Positions 34,515 through 45,769 of a stretch of DNA of 64,000 bases are shown piece by piece; the first letter of the stretch is position 1, and each line of letters begins with the position of its first letter. This DNA comes from Phoenix dactylifera (lineage: Eukaryota; Streptophyta; Magnoliopsida; Arecales; Arecaceae). The stretch lies in assembly GCF_009389715.1 (NCBI RefSeq), contig NC_052399.1:6016585-6080584 (forward strand). The letters are read 5' to 3'. The translations under genes were made by a program, and so were the position numbers. The notes under the pieces were generated by a model. It saw nothing but the letters and a program-made list of their open reading frames with translations, ran no database searches and was not told the origin of the DNA.

Positions 34515-36038
34515 CTAGCAGTTATTGGGGGTGAACCCCAACACCGATTTGTCGAGATCGAAACTGACACGTGTCCCCTGCTGCTGGACGTTCCCGATGA
34601 TAGACAGCGGTGCCGTAGTCGGCGCAAAGGCCAGGCAGTAGGTGCCACCGCCGTCAACCGGGATGAGGTAGTTCTTTGCCGGCAGCCGGAGCTCCCGCCC
34701 TTCCGGAAAGTGGAACGCCACAGTCGGCACCTCCACGCTGCTCCGCGACGAGAGGTCGTAGCACGTGTCGAACAGCGACATCCCCTCCGCCGACGGCAGC
34801 CCCGACGTCTCCCGCCGGAACGCGTCCCGCAGCGCCCCGTACGCCTCCGCTTGGAGCCGCGTCACCGCCGTCCCGGAGTCCACGATCACACCGCCGCTCC
34901 CGCTCTCGTCCATGGCGAACGACGACGGCGGGATCGACAGCATTTTCCCGCCGACGCTGATGCCAGAGAGACCCACGTAGTAGAAGGTATCCAGCTTCCG
35001 GTTGTGGAGGAGCGGCGCGGCCACTGCCGGGCCGGAGGCGGCGGCGGCGCCGCCGAGCTCGAGGGTGGAGCTCGCCGGGGAGTCGCGGTCGACGAGGCAG
35101 TAGGAGAAGGAACGGGCGGAGATCTGGGAGGGGAACGAGAGGGGCCCACCGCCAAGGGCGAGGAGCCCCGCGGCGCCGACGAAGAGGCCCTCGTTGTCGT
35201 GGCCACAGCCAAGGGCGACGCCGGCGACAGGGGCGGAGTAGCCGAGGGTCACCGTCTCCGTCGCGAAATCCCCGACGGTGTAGGACCCGTCGCCGTAGGA
35301 GACCTGGTAGAGGCACGATGAGCCTCCTTTGCCGCCGGAGGAGTTGCGGCAGGCGGAGACGTCGAGGGCGCGGCAACGGGGCGAGTCGCAAGGGAGGGGG
35401 GTGTAGGAGGAGGAAGCGGAGGGGTCGAAGACGGGGTCGGATTGCTGGTAGCAATCGGCGCAGGGCTGGCATTGAGCCCAGGTGACGTCGCTCCCGGTGT
35501 CCAGCACCATATACAAGGGCTTCGGAGGGCTCCCTATCCCGACTCTAGAGAAGTACTCGCCGCTGCCCTGGCTGGTCCCGGAGACGATGGGGCCCCGGAT
35601 GGCCTCCGCCGACGCTTCGAACTCCTCCTCCTCCGTCACAGGCTTCAGATCTGAGCGTTTGACGCCGTGGGCGGCGAGGGCGAGCCGGGCGGCGATGGAT
35701 TTCACCCGGGTGGAGTCGCGGCGGAGGCGGTCGAGGGTTAGGGCTTTGTAGTCGGTTGGGCGGGGCTGGGCGTTGGTGGGGAGGAAGTCTCGGGAATGTA
35801 GCTCAAGGGTGAGGCCACCAGATGTGGCGCGGACGGACTTCGCCTCTTGGTCGAGGGCTTGGTGGGGGTCGAAGGAGAGGACGCGGAGAGCCTGGTCGAG
35901 TGAGGCGGAGACGTCGAAGGTGGCGGTGGTGGGGGCGGATCCGGTGCTCCGCGTTGAGAAACTCCGGGAAAGAACAGGGGAGGCGGAGAGTAGTGTGAGG
36001 AAAAAGAGGAGCAAAAGGAAGTGGATTTTTTCCGCCAT
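34515..36038 (-). CDS. ASPG1: Secreted aspartic protease, ASPG1/nepenthesin type
   Basis: An intronless ORF of 507 residues for a pepsin-like (A1) aspartic endopeptidase of the plant ASPG1 group. A hydrophobic signal peptide covers about residues 1-24. A propeptide follows, then mature domain text from GPIVSGTSQGSGEYF (about 149). The two catalytic motifs are DTGS (180-183, in MVLDTGSDVTW) and DSGT (387-390, in GVIVDSGTAVTRL). A Cys-rich insert (CQPCADCYQQSDPVFDPSAS) follows the first motif, as in nepenthesin-type plant enzymes. YGDGSYTVGDFATETVTL and the C-terminal IIGNVQQQGTRVSFD are family signatures. It is expected to enter the secretory pathway. High GC throughout; no breaks. The start is fixed by the signal peptide; a TTTAAAAG box about 75 bp upstream could be the TATA element. 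ASPG1 is assigned by resemblance to the Arabidopsis guard-cell protease; orthology is not proven. Confidence 0.93.
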   Translation of the reverse strand: MAEKIHFLLLLFFLTLLSASPVLSRSFSTRSTGSAPTTATFDVSASLDQALRVLSFDPHQALDQEAKSVRATSGGLTLELHSRDFLPTNAQPRPTDYKALTLDRLRRDSTRVKSIAARLALAAHGVKRSDLKPVTEEEEFEASAEAIRGPIVSGTSQGSGEYFSRVGIGSPPKPLYMVLDTGSDVTWAQCQPCADCYQQSDPVFDPSASSSYTPLPCDSPRCRALDVSACRNSSGGKGGSSCLYQVSYGDGSYTVGDFATETVTLGYSAPVAGVALGCGHDNEGLFVGAAGLLALGGGPLSFPSQISARSFSYCLVDRDSPASSTLELGGAAAASGPAVAAPLLHNRKLDTFYYVGLSGISVGGKMLSIPPSSFAMDESGSGGVIVDSGTAVTRLQAEAYGALRDAFRRETSGLPSAEGMSLFDTCYDLSSRSSVEVPTVAFHFPEGRELRLPAKNYLIPVDGGGTYCLAFAPTTAPLSIIGNVQQQGTRVSFDLDKSVLGFTPNNC

Positions 36039-36119
36039 TATTGTTACCGTTGTGAGACGTTCAGAATGGGGAAGAGGGACGGAGAGGTGGAAGGGTGGAT
36101 GGGGGGGCTTTTAAAGAGT

Positions 36120-38601
36120 GGGAGAAGTGGGGCGGGGGGAGAGAGGTGGGGGAATGTGGGGGAATTTAACGGGGGTTCACGTCGGTGGCGTTGGAACAGA
36201 AGAAAAGCCATAAGCGAGGGAGGGGCTTTGGACCTAACTCTTGCTTCTCAGGGAGAAAGATCATTGCAAAGAGAGTTGGATACTGGGTTACTTTGGGTCT
36301 TTTTACTCGGGTTATTAACTACTTACAGTCGAGCTCCTGAATGTTTTTTTTTTTTTTCCAGCAAGCTAGCTTTGTGGCTAGGCCAAGGGTTGCAAGTGGC
36401 TGGTCCGTGGGCTTAGTGGGATGGATTTCAGCAAGTCCAGATTTTGCAATTAGTGAGATGAGCTCTAAGTCTCTTAACTAATTGGATATTTCTAGGAGTT
36501 GGACTGAGATTGCACTGATGGCAGGCACCACCCTGATATTCCTGCTGGGTTAGTATTTTACTTTTGGCCATAACCTAGAGCTGTTTCTCCCTAAGTTAGA
36601 TCAAATTTCTAGGTACAAATTAGTGTTTGTTCTACAAATTAAATTAAATTAAATTATTTAAGACCGAATGCAGGTGAGCTACACAACTAGGGACACAAAA
36701 TTTGATCCTGACACCCTGCTGTATCTGGAACACATTTCAGTTAGTCTGGGCTTGTGCCTGTGCTATTTGAGCCCAACAGCTCGATTTGATCATTTGATTC
36801 GACGTAGCCAATTATGTACCTATATCGGCAGTCATTTGATCGATTATCCTTCTGATCACATGTTACGTGTGATTTCTTGTAGCATTTTTGATAGAAAATT
36901 GCCATATCCGATGGCCTAGTGCACCCAAAAAGCAAACCCGTGTATAGTTTAAGTCCCTGCTTGCATATCAGCAGGAGAACTATTTGCGTATTGTTTATGA
37001 TTTGTGACCAAACAAATGAGTACGACGTGAGCTTGGGCCGTTGGGCCACCTGTGACCCAGTCGCGTATAGGCTAATCCAAGCTTAAGTCATCCTGATCCA
37101 ACGGGCAACTATGTTTACAAACGGAGATAGCTTATACGGATATGCCCGCACCGCTTTTAAAGCAGGCCGTAGCTGTGCGAAAGAGCATCAACATTAAATT
37201 GTTTGCCAAAGCTCTTAATTGCTTTACAAACAATCTAAAATATAAAAGAGATCATGATATATATTTGTTTGGTATAGTTCAATTTTCTTCTTGTATTTTT
37301 GAAACAAAAGCAGAGAACAAAGACTATATCAAAAAAAATTCGTATTTATGAAATATAATTATTACAAAGATATTATGTCGTAGTCACAATTGCCGCACCA
37401 TTATTATAAGATGTAAATCTTATCCATCATCGTCGTCACCTAAATATACATAAGATTTCTTGAATCAACGTCCATGTCATTTGTCACAAGCTGTTGCATG
37501 TCATTTAATAAGAACTGATGAGAGATAAAACAAGAACATAATTTGAATGAGCCGTTTAGTTTGCTATTGTTGATATAGCGTCTCATGCTTTGCCCGATTT
37601 GGAAATATTTGTATCTAAAATAAGCGAGTATAATATTTACTATAGTCAAAATTTAATATTTTGAGACATGGCTGAAAATTCCATATACCAAATTTCAAAA
37701 ACAGCATGATCGAGATGTAGTTTTTATTTTTTTAAATAAAAAAATCCTCTAGTTCTTTCTCTAACATTGATACTCATTTGGAAACTTGGACCAACCAATC
37801 ATCATGTAAGTGCATTTGATGGACTCACTCTCCCTGGATATAGCCTTGTCCTTCAATAAATTGGAGGGAAGTACTTGACCTCCTCCGTTTCTTATCACGG
37901 AAAAAAAAAGGCGACGTTCTCACTCTCCCTTCTTGTGTGATGCCTTGATATGCCATCACCATAGAGGAAGTAAGCCGGGTTTCATACAACCATTTCATGC
38001 TATTGTTTGTGCGCATTGCATGGTAGATCTTTTCAGGCATCGTGCAGCATGATTGAGGGTTAACATCGCATACGAGCATTGGATCCAAACCATTTCTTAT
38101 AACAGATGGTTAGATCCTAGTTAGCCTCATTCTTAGCCGGCATTTATTGGACTCATCTCGTACGTGTCTGAGGACCCATCGATTAAATTCATCGTATGCC
38201 CTTCGCCCAAGAGCATCTCAAAATAGAAAAATTATATCCTACATCACGTGCACCACACCAATCACCTCGTCTTATGACTATAAGCTTCATTCATCTTATT
38301 TTTTGGGCTCTATTCATCATGCACTTGTCTCGTATCGCTGTCACCTCGCATCTCATCTCGGATTATTTCTGAGGTGCATGTGGTGTGGGGCTCCTGAAGT
38401 TGAGGTGATACCTACTCGTAGAACTAATTGCACTATCTATCAGCACACCTTCGCAGTGCTGCGATTATTAATAGCTGTCATGGATGATCTATCATAATCA
38501 GCCGGTCGACATTTAAATGCAAGTTGGTCACGTAAGCCGAACAAAAAGACCCAAGCCTTTCTTTATTTCCGCAACCTGGTTCCCTCGGCTGAGCGGTTCT
38601 A
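36120..38601. other. Intergenic DNA without recognised gene
   Basis: The first few hundred bases upstream of the protease start (36039-36400) are G-rich and probably promoter. Beyond that there are only short ORFs and no clear element. Confidence 0.4.
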
Positions 38602-38609
38602 GTTTGGGG

Positions 38610-39189
38610 TAGGGGTGGCAAAATATGACCCGACCCGCCAATCCGACCCGTGTTCGACCCGCCATAAACAGATTTGGGTTTGGCCTAAAAAGGTTCGGGT
38701 CGTAAACAGGTCGACCCGTTTAACCTGTTTATTAATTGGGTCGGATACGGGTTTTAGATGTCTGACCCGTTTAAACCGTTTAACCCGTTTAACTGTTGGG
38801 CAGGTTAAACAGGTCTAAACAGGTTAAACGGGTTAAACAGGTTAAACAGGTCTAAACAGTCTAAACGGGTCTAAACAGGTCTAAACAGGTCGGGTTGGGC
38901 AGGTTAAACAGGTTGGGTTGGACAGATTAAACATGTCTAAATAGGTTAAACGGGTCAGGTTGGGCAAACAGGTTAAACAGGTCGGGTCAGGTTGGGTAAA
39001 CAGGTTACCTGTTTATTAAACAGGTTAAACGGGTCGGGTCGGGTTACCTGTTTAATAAACAGGTCAGGTTCAGGTTTGCAATTCCTGACCCGTTTAATAA
39101 ACAGGTCGGGTTCAGATTTATAGTTTTCTGACCCGACCTGTATTTGACCCGACCCGTTTATGCCTGACCCGACCCGATTGCCACCCCTA
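38610..39189. mobile_element. Non-autonomous hAT element with internal repeats
   Basis: A 580-bp element with perfect 12-bp TIRs, TAGGGGTGGCAA at the left and TTGCCACCCCTA at the right. Flanks are GTTTGGGG (38602-38609) and ATTTGGGG (39190-39197), an 8-bp target duplication with one mismatch. It has no coding capacity. The interior is filled with short variants of GGTTAAACAGGTC and TAAACGGGTC, plus GACCCGACCCG near both ends. TIR, target size and subterminal repeats are those of hAT elements. It ends 40 bp before the U5 snRNA upstream element. Confidence 0.92.
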
Positions 39190-39229
39190 ATTTGGGGTTG
39201 CCATGGGAGGCAACGCGGATGCAGTATTA

Positions 39230-39280
39230 GTCCCACATCGACTAACTACCTCCATCTTTGGTTTCTTTCGTGCTATACAT
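39230..39280 (+). promoter_or_regulatory. snRNA promoter: USE and TATA box
   Basis: GTCCCACATCG at 39230-39240 matches the plant upstream sequence element RTCCCACATCG exactly. A TATA-like TATACAT starts at 39274, leaving 33 bp between. In plants this longer spacing marks RNA polymerase II snRNA promoters (U1, U2, U4, U5), as opposed to the shorter spacing of Pol III genes. Confidence 0.88.
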
Positions 39281-39303
39281 GGCGCAGGTGCTGCTGGTGT
39301 CAA

Positions 39304-39431
39304 ACTCACGCGGCTGCGTGGCGAGCACAGAGCGAACTATTCTTTCGCCTTTTACTAAAGAATACCGTGTGCTCGCCACTCCAAGCAGCATACGCCTATT
39401 TTTGGAGGGTTCCCCTTTTGGAGTGGGCCCT
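39304..39431 (+). ncRNA. U5: U5 spliceosomal snRNA
   Basis: This gene encodes the RNA of the U5 snRNP, which aligns exon ends during splicing. It contains the invariant loop 1 block CTTTCGCCTTTTACTAAAG at 39342-39360. The loop is closed by TATTCTTT/AAAGAATA and by a perfect 9-bp stem GGCGAGCAC (39320-39328) with GTGCTCGCC (39369-39377). An Sm-binding site ATTTTTGG lies at 39398-39405, followed by a GC-rich 3' stem-loop (GGGTTCC ... GTGGGCCC). The USE/TATA promoter upstream and a 3' box downstream support an intact gene. The 5' end is estimated from TATA distance (about 30 bp) and the 3' end from the terminal stem; each may be off by a few bases. Confidence 0.93.
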
Positions 39432-39432
39432 A

Positions 39433-39446
39433 CAAATCAAGCATAA
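39433..39446 (+). terminator. snRNA 3' box
   Basis: CAAATCAAGCATAA fits the plant 3' box CA(N)3-10AGTNNAA with one change (AGC for AGT). It lies 1-3 bp beyond the U5 terminal stem, where 3' end formation is directed. Confidence 0.65.
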
Positions 39447-39629
39447 ATTTTTTATAATAAATAATAATCAGCATTCACGAAATTATTCAGTTAATAATAA
39501 TTTATCTATTAATCCTAAGGGCATTGATCCGGATTTTGGGTGAGAAATAAAATTCTGCACGGCAGTTGAAAGGGCCATCGGGTTAGCCGAATGGTCCAAA
39601 TACCCTTCCATTGCAGACAGAAGGCTTGG

Positions 39630-39749
39630 ATGATACGAGTCTTGTTGGGTTGCATTGCATTTTCAGATTAACTTATCCCATCTTGCGGCATGATACGAGT
39701 CTTGTTGGGTTGTATTGCATTTTCAGATTAACTTATCCCATCTTTGCGG
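39630..39749. repeat. 60-bp tandem duplication
   Basis: Two adjacent copies begin ATGATACGAGTCTTGTTGGG at 39630 and 39690. They differ by one substitution and one inserted T, so the duplication is young. No gene overlaps it. Confidence 0.95.
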
Positions 39750-39759
39750 CTGGATCCAT

Positions 39760-42700
39760 GCTTCTTGGGGCCAAACAACAATCAGAGGTGGATGCCTATC
39801 TAAGCGGGTAACTTGGAACACATAAAATTTGGTCAACGCGTTGAGCAGCGAGCACTTGAAATATCCAAACGCCTAAAAGAAGTGAAGATTGTTCAAACTC
39901 ACAGATCTCAGAGAAGGAGAGCAAATAGATAAACTTTGATGACAGTATTTCTGAAAATAGAGGTAGATAAACTCGTCGCAGCCGGAGGTCAGTGCACTTT
40001 CGACGAGTCTGTCATCGGAGCAGAGCTGCATAGGTGAGCATCATCCATGCGATATTAATTCTAGGTGCGGATAGTATCTATCTTGAAAGTAATTCGGCTA
40101 CGGTGATCGACTGGATTTAGGATCATTACAGTAAAGACGATCGGCATCCATTGCTTTGGGACATCTGCGGGCTTTCAAGAGAGTTCGGCTTCTTTCGAGC
40201 CATTACTCGGAAGAGATTTTTAGAAGACTCACGAGTTATGAAATTTATAATATACATAAGAGATAAAGCTTATTTTAAATATTTTAATATCCAAAACTAT
40301 ATCTATCATTCTATAATTTGTATCTCATATCATAAATTTATAGTCTATTTTTCATAAAACATTAAAAGAATATGGATCAACATGAATAAGAAAATATGTA
40401 TAGAAAAACACATTTAATATTCAGAAAAAGACAAATAATATTAAAAATGAATAACAAAGAAAAATAGATACCAGATGAAGGAAAAATTACAAAACTTGAA
40501 TTGATTCAATCTCAACATATATCAGACTGCAGGAATCAAACCTATGCCCATAAACTCCAACCAAAGTTCAAGTTCTATATTAGCATGGCACCATACAATA
40601 GCATCATACTGTATAGTATTAGTAGAACTCATTGGTTGAAGTCCAAGTCTTAAATTAGTAATGTAAATGCATTATCAGAATTTCATTTTCTCAATCCAAT
40701 TTTCTATGGTTATAGGGAGCCTCCCCCCAGCTCTCCAAAATACACAGTGGGAGATGGTTGCCCTGCTGGGGATTTAGATTGGGGTAGCTTATGAGGTTAT
40801 GAACCTGGTGGTTGCCATAGAGGGAACTTGAGATTTGGAAGAGGAAATGGCTTTTGGGACAGGAGAGGAGAGGAGGTGACCCGGTGGGACGCACAGAGGC
40901 ATGAGGATTGGACCTAGGGTTTGGGTTGTATCTTCGAGCGAAAGTAATGGTCAATCTTTTTTCACGACATCAACTATTGGATCATATTTCTCATAGATCT
41001 CAAAGCACTACAAACTATTTTTTCTATCTGCTTGCACAAATCTCGTAGCAGCTATTGTGCAATCCAACGGTGCACTGAATTATTTTTTCTTGCAAAAGAT
41101 ACAACCCAAATTCTCGGGCCTATTAAGGTGGAATATCCGATGGAAAGTCTGTTGTTTTTTAAAAAACAATCCCAGGATGTCAAGCCCATACAATGAGCCC
41201 GATAGGTTGTCCAAATTTTGGGGCCAAGGAATCAAAGGGATATGTCCAAGGTTATGGGGCTGGTTGGCTGCCACCATTCAGCTGCAAACCCAAAACTTTT
41301 CATTAACAAATTTGCTAATGAAAGGAGTTCCATTAGCTGATTGCAGCCATATCATTACGTTTTATGAAATTGACTGTGCCAGGAGTCACACTCTTTTTAA
41401 GAAGATAAGATAGAAAAAGCATCTTTTTTGCGGTTGATGAAACCCAAGGCATCATCTATTTAATTCTTTATGACCTGATGCGTGCTAAACTATAAGGTTT
41501 CGGCACATCTACCCTCCAGAATGTGTCCATCTACATATATACTCTTGTAATCATGAAAGTTGCACGTATGATGTCTTTAAAGTACTCCATTTTTGTTGCA
41601 CCAAAAAGTACTCTATTTTTGCAGCTATACTCCTATTGCCTTACTATCAACATTCATTTAAGTGATATTTGGTTTGCAACAATTTTGTCTAGGTTATATA
41701 ATAACTTAGCATATAAAATTGCCATTATATCCCTCTTTTTTTTATTAGTAGCATGATATCCCTCTATAATTTTGATTATTATGAAGTTTAAATCATGTTC
41801 AGATATCTCCGATCTAAAACATTAGTTTTCTTATATTTAAAAATGAGACACCAGCCAAAAGGGAACAATCGTACAAAGAAAAGTAATTTACAAATGTATA
41901 CATACGGATATTTCATGAGATAAAAAATGTTGGTACACCCTCAAGTTGCAAAATTAAATCACTCAGCAATGCAGGCCCAAAATTGGCTAGTAGCCAAATA
42001 TTCTCTACATAGCCACCCTAAAGTTCTTTTCAATGAAGAAAAAGTCGGTAAGAAATCTTCCACCCTACTAGGGAGAGAGAGATAGAGGGGGGTAGACGAA
42101 GATCTAGTAGTAGTAGATCTCCACTCAAATCTAGTCAAAATTAATATTAGATGATGGGGATTCAATATTGATTAATCGAATCGTTGAATATTATCTACTA
42201 TTTCTAAACTATTTACACATAAAAAATTATGCAACTTGGAGACTTCTATCAAATAGTTAAAATATATGAATTGTTTCATTAAATTTAACCTATCTAATTT
42301 TTGATCATTTGATGCATAAACTAGAGGTCATATCTCTATGTTATACCGCCAACATACAATCTTGATCCGATTGGATTTAATATCCACTCGAATGCAACTT
42401 AGATCCAATCAGAAATGTAACCAAGATGACACAATGTTTTCATTGCATCAGTCCGGGGAAAACACCACCTGGACTCCATGATTCAAAGATTTGTTCTTTG
42501 ACGCCAACGATGGACCTTTTCATTAAGCAAATGAAAAGGTTGTGATTCAAGATTATTACAACTCTTCTACGCTGATTACTGCGACTCAGATTTTATACTT
42601 TCAAATCATGATCTGGATGGCAAAAAGGTTGTGAAATGGAGTTCTTTCATTGAAGTGTGACCCCCAGATTTGTACTTTTACGATTGGATGTGTTGCCATA

Positions 42701-42911
42701 GAATTTGGGCTTGAAATCGTTTGAACACTTTGATTCCTCAATTGAGTGCAATCAAATTTCTTTCTTTTTTCTGATTTACTAAAAAGATCGATACTTTGGC
42801 CTTAAAAGAAAGAAATAAAAAAGAGATTGCATTTATTGCATCAATTTCAAATGCAGTGCTCATTTGAGATGCACAATAAAAACATGAGGCTTGCCGCGCT
42901 GTAGTCCTAAT
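39760..42911. other. Intergenic DNA without recognised gene
   Basis: AT-rich, with short ORFs only. AGGAATCAAACCT at about 40532 resembles a Pol III B box on the minus strand, but no matching A box or tRNA fold was found. Confidence 0.4.
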
Positions 42912-43372
42912 AATTTTTTTGACTCGCAGAAAAAAATTTTTCTTACCAAAATATTTTTTTGAAGAGGTTAATTCTTAGAAATATGATGTTTGGAAAAATA
43001 GTTTTAGTATATTCGATTGACCATAGAAAAATGGTACATTTCAAAGTAACTTATGTTTAGTTGAGCATCTACTTTTCTGAAAAAGTTGTGTGAAATATAT
43101 ATTATATTCTTAATAAAAAGGAAGACCTTATTAATGTACTTTAATAGCTTAAGAACCGTTTTAGAAAAAATGATCTAATTTTCAACGAGTGAAAAAGTCG
43201 CTTTTTCATGAATTTTTCTTTCCCAAAAAATATGAGAATCTTATTCTCATGAACATGCTATTTTTCTATCTTTTTTCTTTAAAAACTCCCCCCAAACAAT
43301 AAGTCATTTTTTTATTTTCTGTTGACCACATTTTTTCTCTTTTTTTTTTTTTTTGCGAACCAAAAGAGTCTT
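42912..43372 (-). mobile_element. MITE copy B, full length but diverged
   Basis: About 460 bp. Its right end GCGAACCAAAAGAGTC is the inverted counterpart of the TIR GGGCTCGTTTGGTTCGC of the element at 61030. The left end TTTTGACTCGCAG is a weaker match. Read on the minus strand it shares in order GTGGTCAAC, GAGTTTTYAAAG, AAGATTCTCATATTTT, CTCAACTAAACATAAG and ATCATATTYCTA with the other two copies. Target duplication is not clear. Confidence 0.65.
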
Positions 43373-45289
43373 ACAAAAATACCATCCATACCCAAATAAG
43401 CGCGAGCTGAAAGGTGTTAGGTACTGCTTCCACTTGGATGCGGAAAAGGATTCTTCATTTTACTATTTTTTTTCTTCATGATGCTTTGACCACTCCGAAA
43501 CCCTTTCTAGTTGATGACAGACATATCTTAATCCAAATTCTACCTTCACTCAGTATCATTATTACTGATCTAATCAAATGGTGAGAATCCTCTCACCAAC
43601 CAGCAAATCAAGAGATGTAAATGCTGTCCCACCCCAAAAAGTTTAGCAGTCAAATACAGCCCTGTCAGCCCTGTTCTTGTGTGCCACTGGTGATCAATCT
43701 TCCCATCCTTTTTACCATATAAAAAAGTCGCCATGTTAATTACACAATCCATTAACCTATATATTAAGGTCTAGAAATTAAGGAGATTATGAGCCTATAA
43801 TTAAACAAGATACTAAGCTTCATGCATATGGGTGGAGGCCGGCCAACATTAACCAGTGTATTAGAGGAAGAAAGGAATAAGATGCAGTGCTTTATGAGAT
43901 TTGTTCACCTGATTAGTTTAATGACTCGGACGTCCACTTCACGCTCCACGGAGCAGCCAAAATCCTCTGTGGACGTCCGTCCTAATAACTAGGATTCTAT
44001 ACTGCTTTTAAGTGAAGGAGAGGGGAAGCAGCTTAGTTCACTATGTGCTTGAAAGATTTTGACGGCAGGACTTGATCACTAAGCAGAAGACAAACCAAGG
44101 ATTGAAGTTTAAACCTAAAATTTCGAGACCTTTTTGAACTGAAGCTCAGTCCTGAAACACTTGCAAGCCTCTGAATCAATGGCGGCACAGCTCGCTGTTA
44201 ATGACTTGGTCTATTAACTATAAAGGTCATATGAGCTTGCACTTTCATGCAATCTGAAGCTTTGAATTAAACAGGGAAAATGACCCCAATCTCCGCTCGG
44301 TTTAATCGCCAATTTGTTGATCAGAAAGCATTGGCTAAACTTATCGTTCCATTCCGATTTTGATGGACATTTAATATTCAATAATCCGTCACCAGAATTT
44401 GCTTGCATATAAAATGAAACCCAGGTTTGCGAAAAGAAGCATTGATGTGCATATAAAGTGGACAATGTCCACAATTGCCATACCTCTCCCTTTTTTTAAA
44501 GGAAAGTTCTAGGTTCGAGTCTTGAACAGTGTATCCTGGAATATTTGGATTCGGAATAATTTATTCTTAAAGAAACCATACGCAGGATAATTAATTGAAT
44601 GTGAGTTACGTGGCCATGAAGTGGCGATCAAAACAAAAGCAACCAATCGATTTGTAAACGATCACCGGAACTCCAACCGTCCGTCAAAAACATATCTATT
44701 ATAGAAAAAAAACATATCTAACGGATGCTTAAAGCGCCCGATGCTTGTCTTATTTTTATGAACTCTCGGTCTCTTTTTCGCTACAGCAATCATTCATTAT
44801 GCCCGTCCTAAGCACCCGATCCTGATCCCGCAACTCGCAATCCCGAAGATGATGCACAGATCTCAAAGCACCCCGATCTTAAATTTTTCCCGTGACAAAA
44901 TCGAGTTGGTGTGGCAAGTCGTGATTTGGCCGCCCCCACGTGAGCGGCCCCAATAATTGCCAACCCCATTAGCCATGAACGAGGACTTCAGCGCGGACGT
45001 GAGTGGGGCGGCCAAAGCAGCAGCCGAAATTAAGAAGATGCTAATCTAGCTCGAGGCTTATCCATGGAGGTTAACTTTCATCCAAAAAGAGAACAATCGC
45101 AGTTTTGGGCTCATATAATTAAAACTAAGCAGCGTATATGTATGAAAAGAATCAGGTTCCAGAAGACACGGAAAGACTCAGAACTTTGCTCACCTTATTA
45201 GATTATAGGACGTTCATGCATCCCAACTTATAACTGGGGAACCTAATAACAACTCCACAGTCCACTGCTCCAACCCTAGCCTGGTTGAG
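43373..45289. other. Intergenic DNA with one inverted repeat
   Basis: It includes an 11-bp perfect inverted repeat CGGACGTCCAC / GTGGACGTCCG (43927-43937 and 43969-43979) around a 31-nt loop. GGTTCGAGTC at 44513 resembles a B box, but no tRNA or SINE could be assembled around it. Otherwise nothing is recognised. Confidence 0.4.
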
Positions 45290-45766
45290 GTGATCGAGAG
45301 AGAGCAGCTCATCACCATGTGCTGGAAAGAGCTCTGCTTGTGTTTTAATCCTGAGAGAGATATTGGACCTGATTTTCACGGCACTGCAGTCTCCATGAAT
45401 CCCAAGCTGGAAAAAGATGGCGGTGTCGATCGGAAATCCGGTTTCATCAGCCCAGTAAAGGCTAATAATGCTGCGACTGGTGCCGCAGGTGGTGCTCGTA
45501 GTTCCCCAAAGGTTACTACTACGAACAATAGCACTTCGCATGAAGATGGAGAGACAGATTCTGGTCACAAAAGCGAAGCAGCTCGAGTGATCCCTAATCC
45601 GGAGAAGAGTGATGCCTTGAAGGCCCAGACGAAGGCCATGGAATCGAACGAGCGAGCTAATATTCCACCCAAGACCATCACTTCATATGCAGTGCCCGCA
45701 CCAAAAGACCAGACAAAGGCTGCAGGCTACGATGGAGATGATGGAGAGAGAGGGAGGAGGCCTTAG
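45290..45766 (+). CDS. Hypothetical hydrophilic protein, possibly partial
   Basis: An ORF of 158 residues in an otherwise gene-poor stretch. Residues 1-20 include a short Cys-containing segment (MCWKELCLCF). The rest is rich in Ser, Thr, Asn, Lys, Asp and Glu, with no hydrophobic core, so it is probably disordered. No known domain is recognised. An internal Met (MNPKLEKDGG, about residue 36) would be an alternative start. No splice partner, TATA box or homologous neighbour was identified. Composition looks more protein-like than nearby ORFs, which is the only argument for it; it may be a chance ORF or the last exon of a larger gene. Confidence 0.3.
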   Translation: MIEREQLITMCWKELCLCFNPERDIGPDFHGTAVSMNPKLEKDGGVDRKSGFISPVKANNAATGAAGGARSSPKVTTTNNSTSHEDGETDSGHKSEAARVIPNPEKSDALKAQTKAMESNERANIPPKTITSYAVPAPKDQTKAAGYDGDDGERGRRP

Positions 45767-45769
45767 AAG

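Noticed and set aside
34654..35472. 272-codon Arg/Pro-rich minus-strand ORF and 203-codon plus-strand ORF
   Set aside because: Shadows of the aspartic protease gene; composition is typical of shifted GC-rich codons.
44505..44530. B-box-like GGTTCGAGTC suggesting a tRNA or SINE
   Set aside because: No A box at the right distance and no cloverleaf could be drawn.
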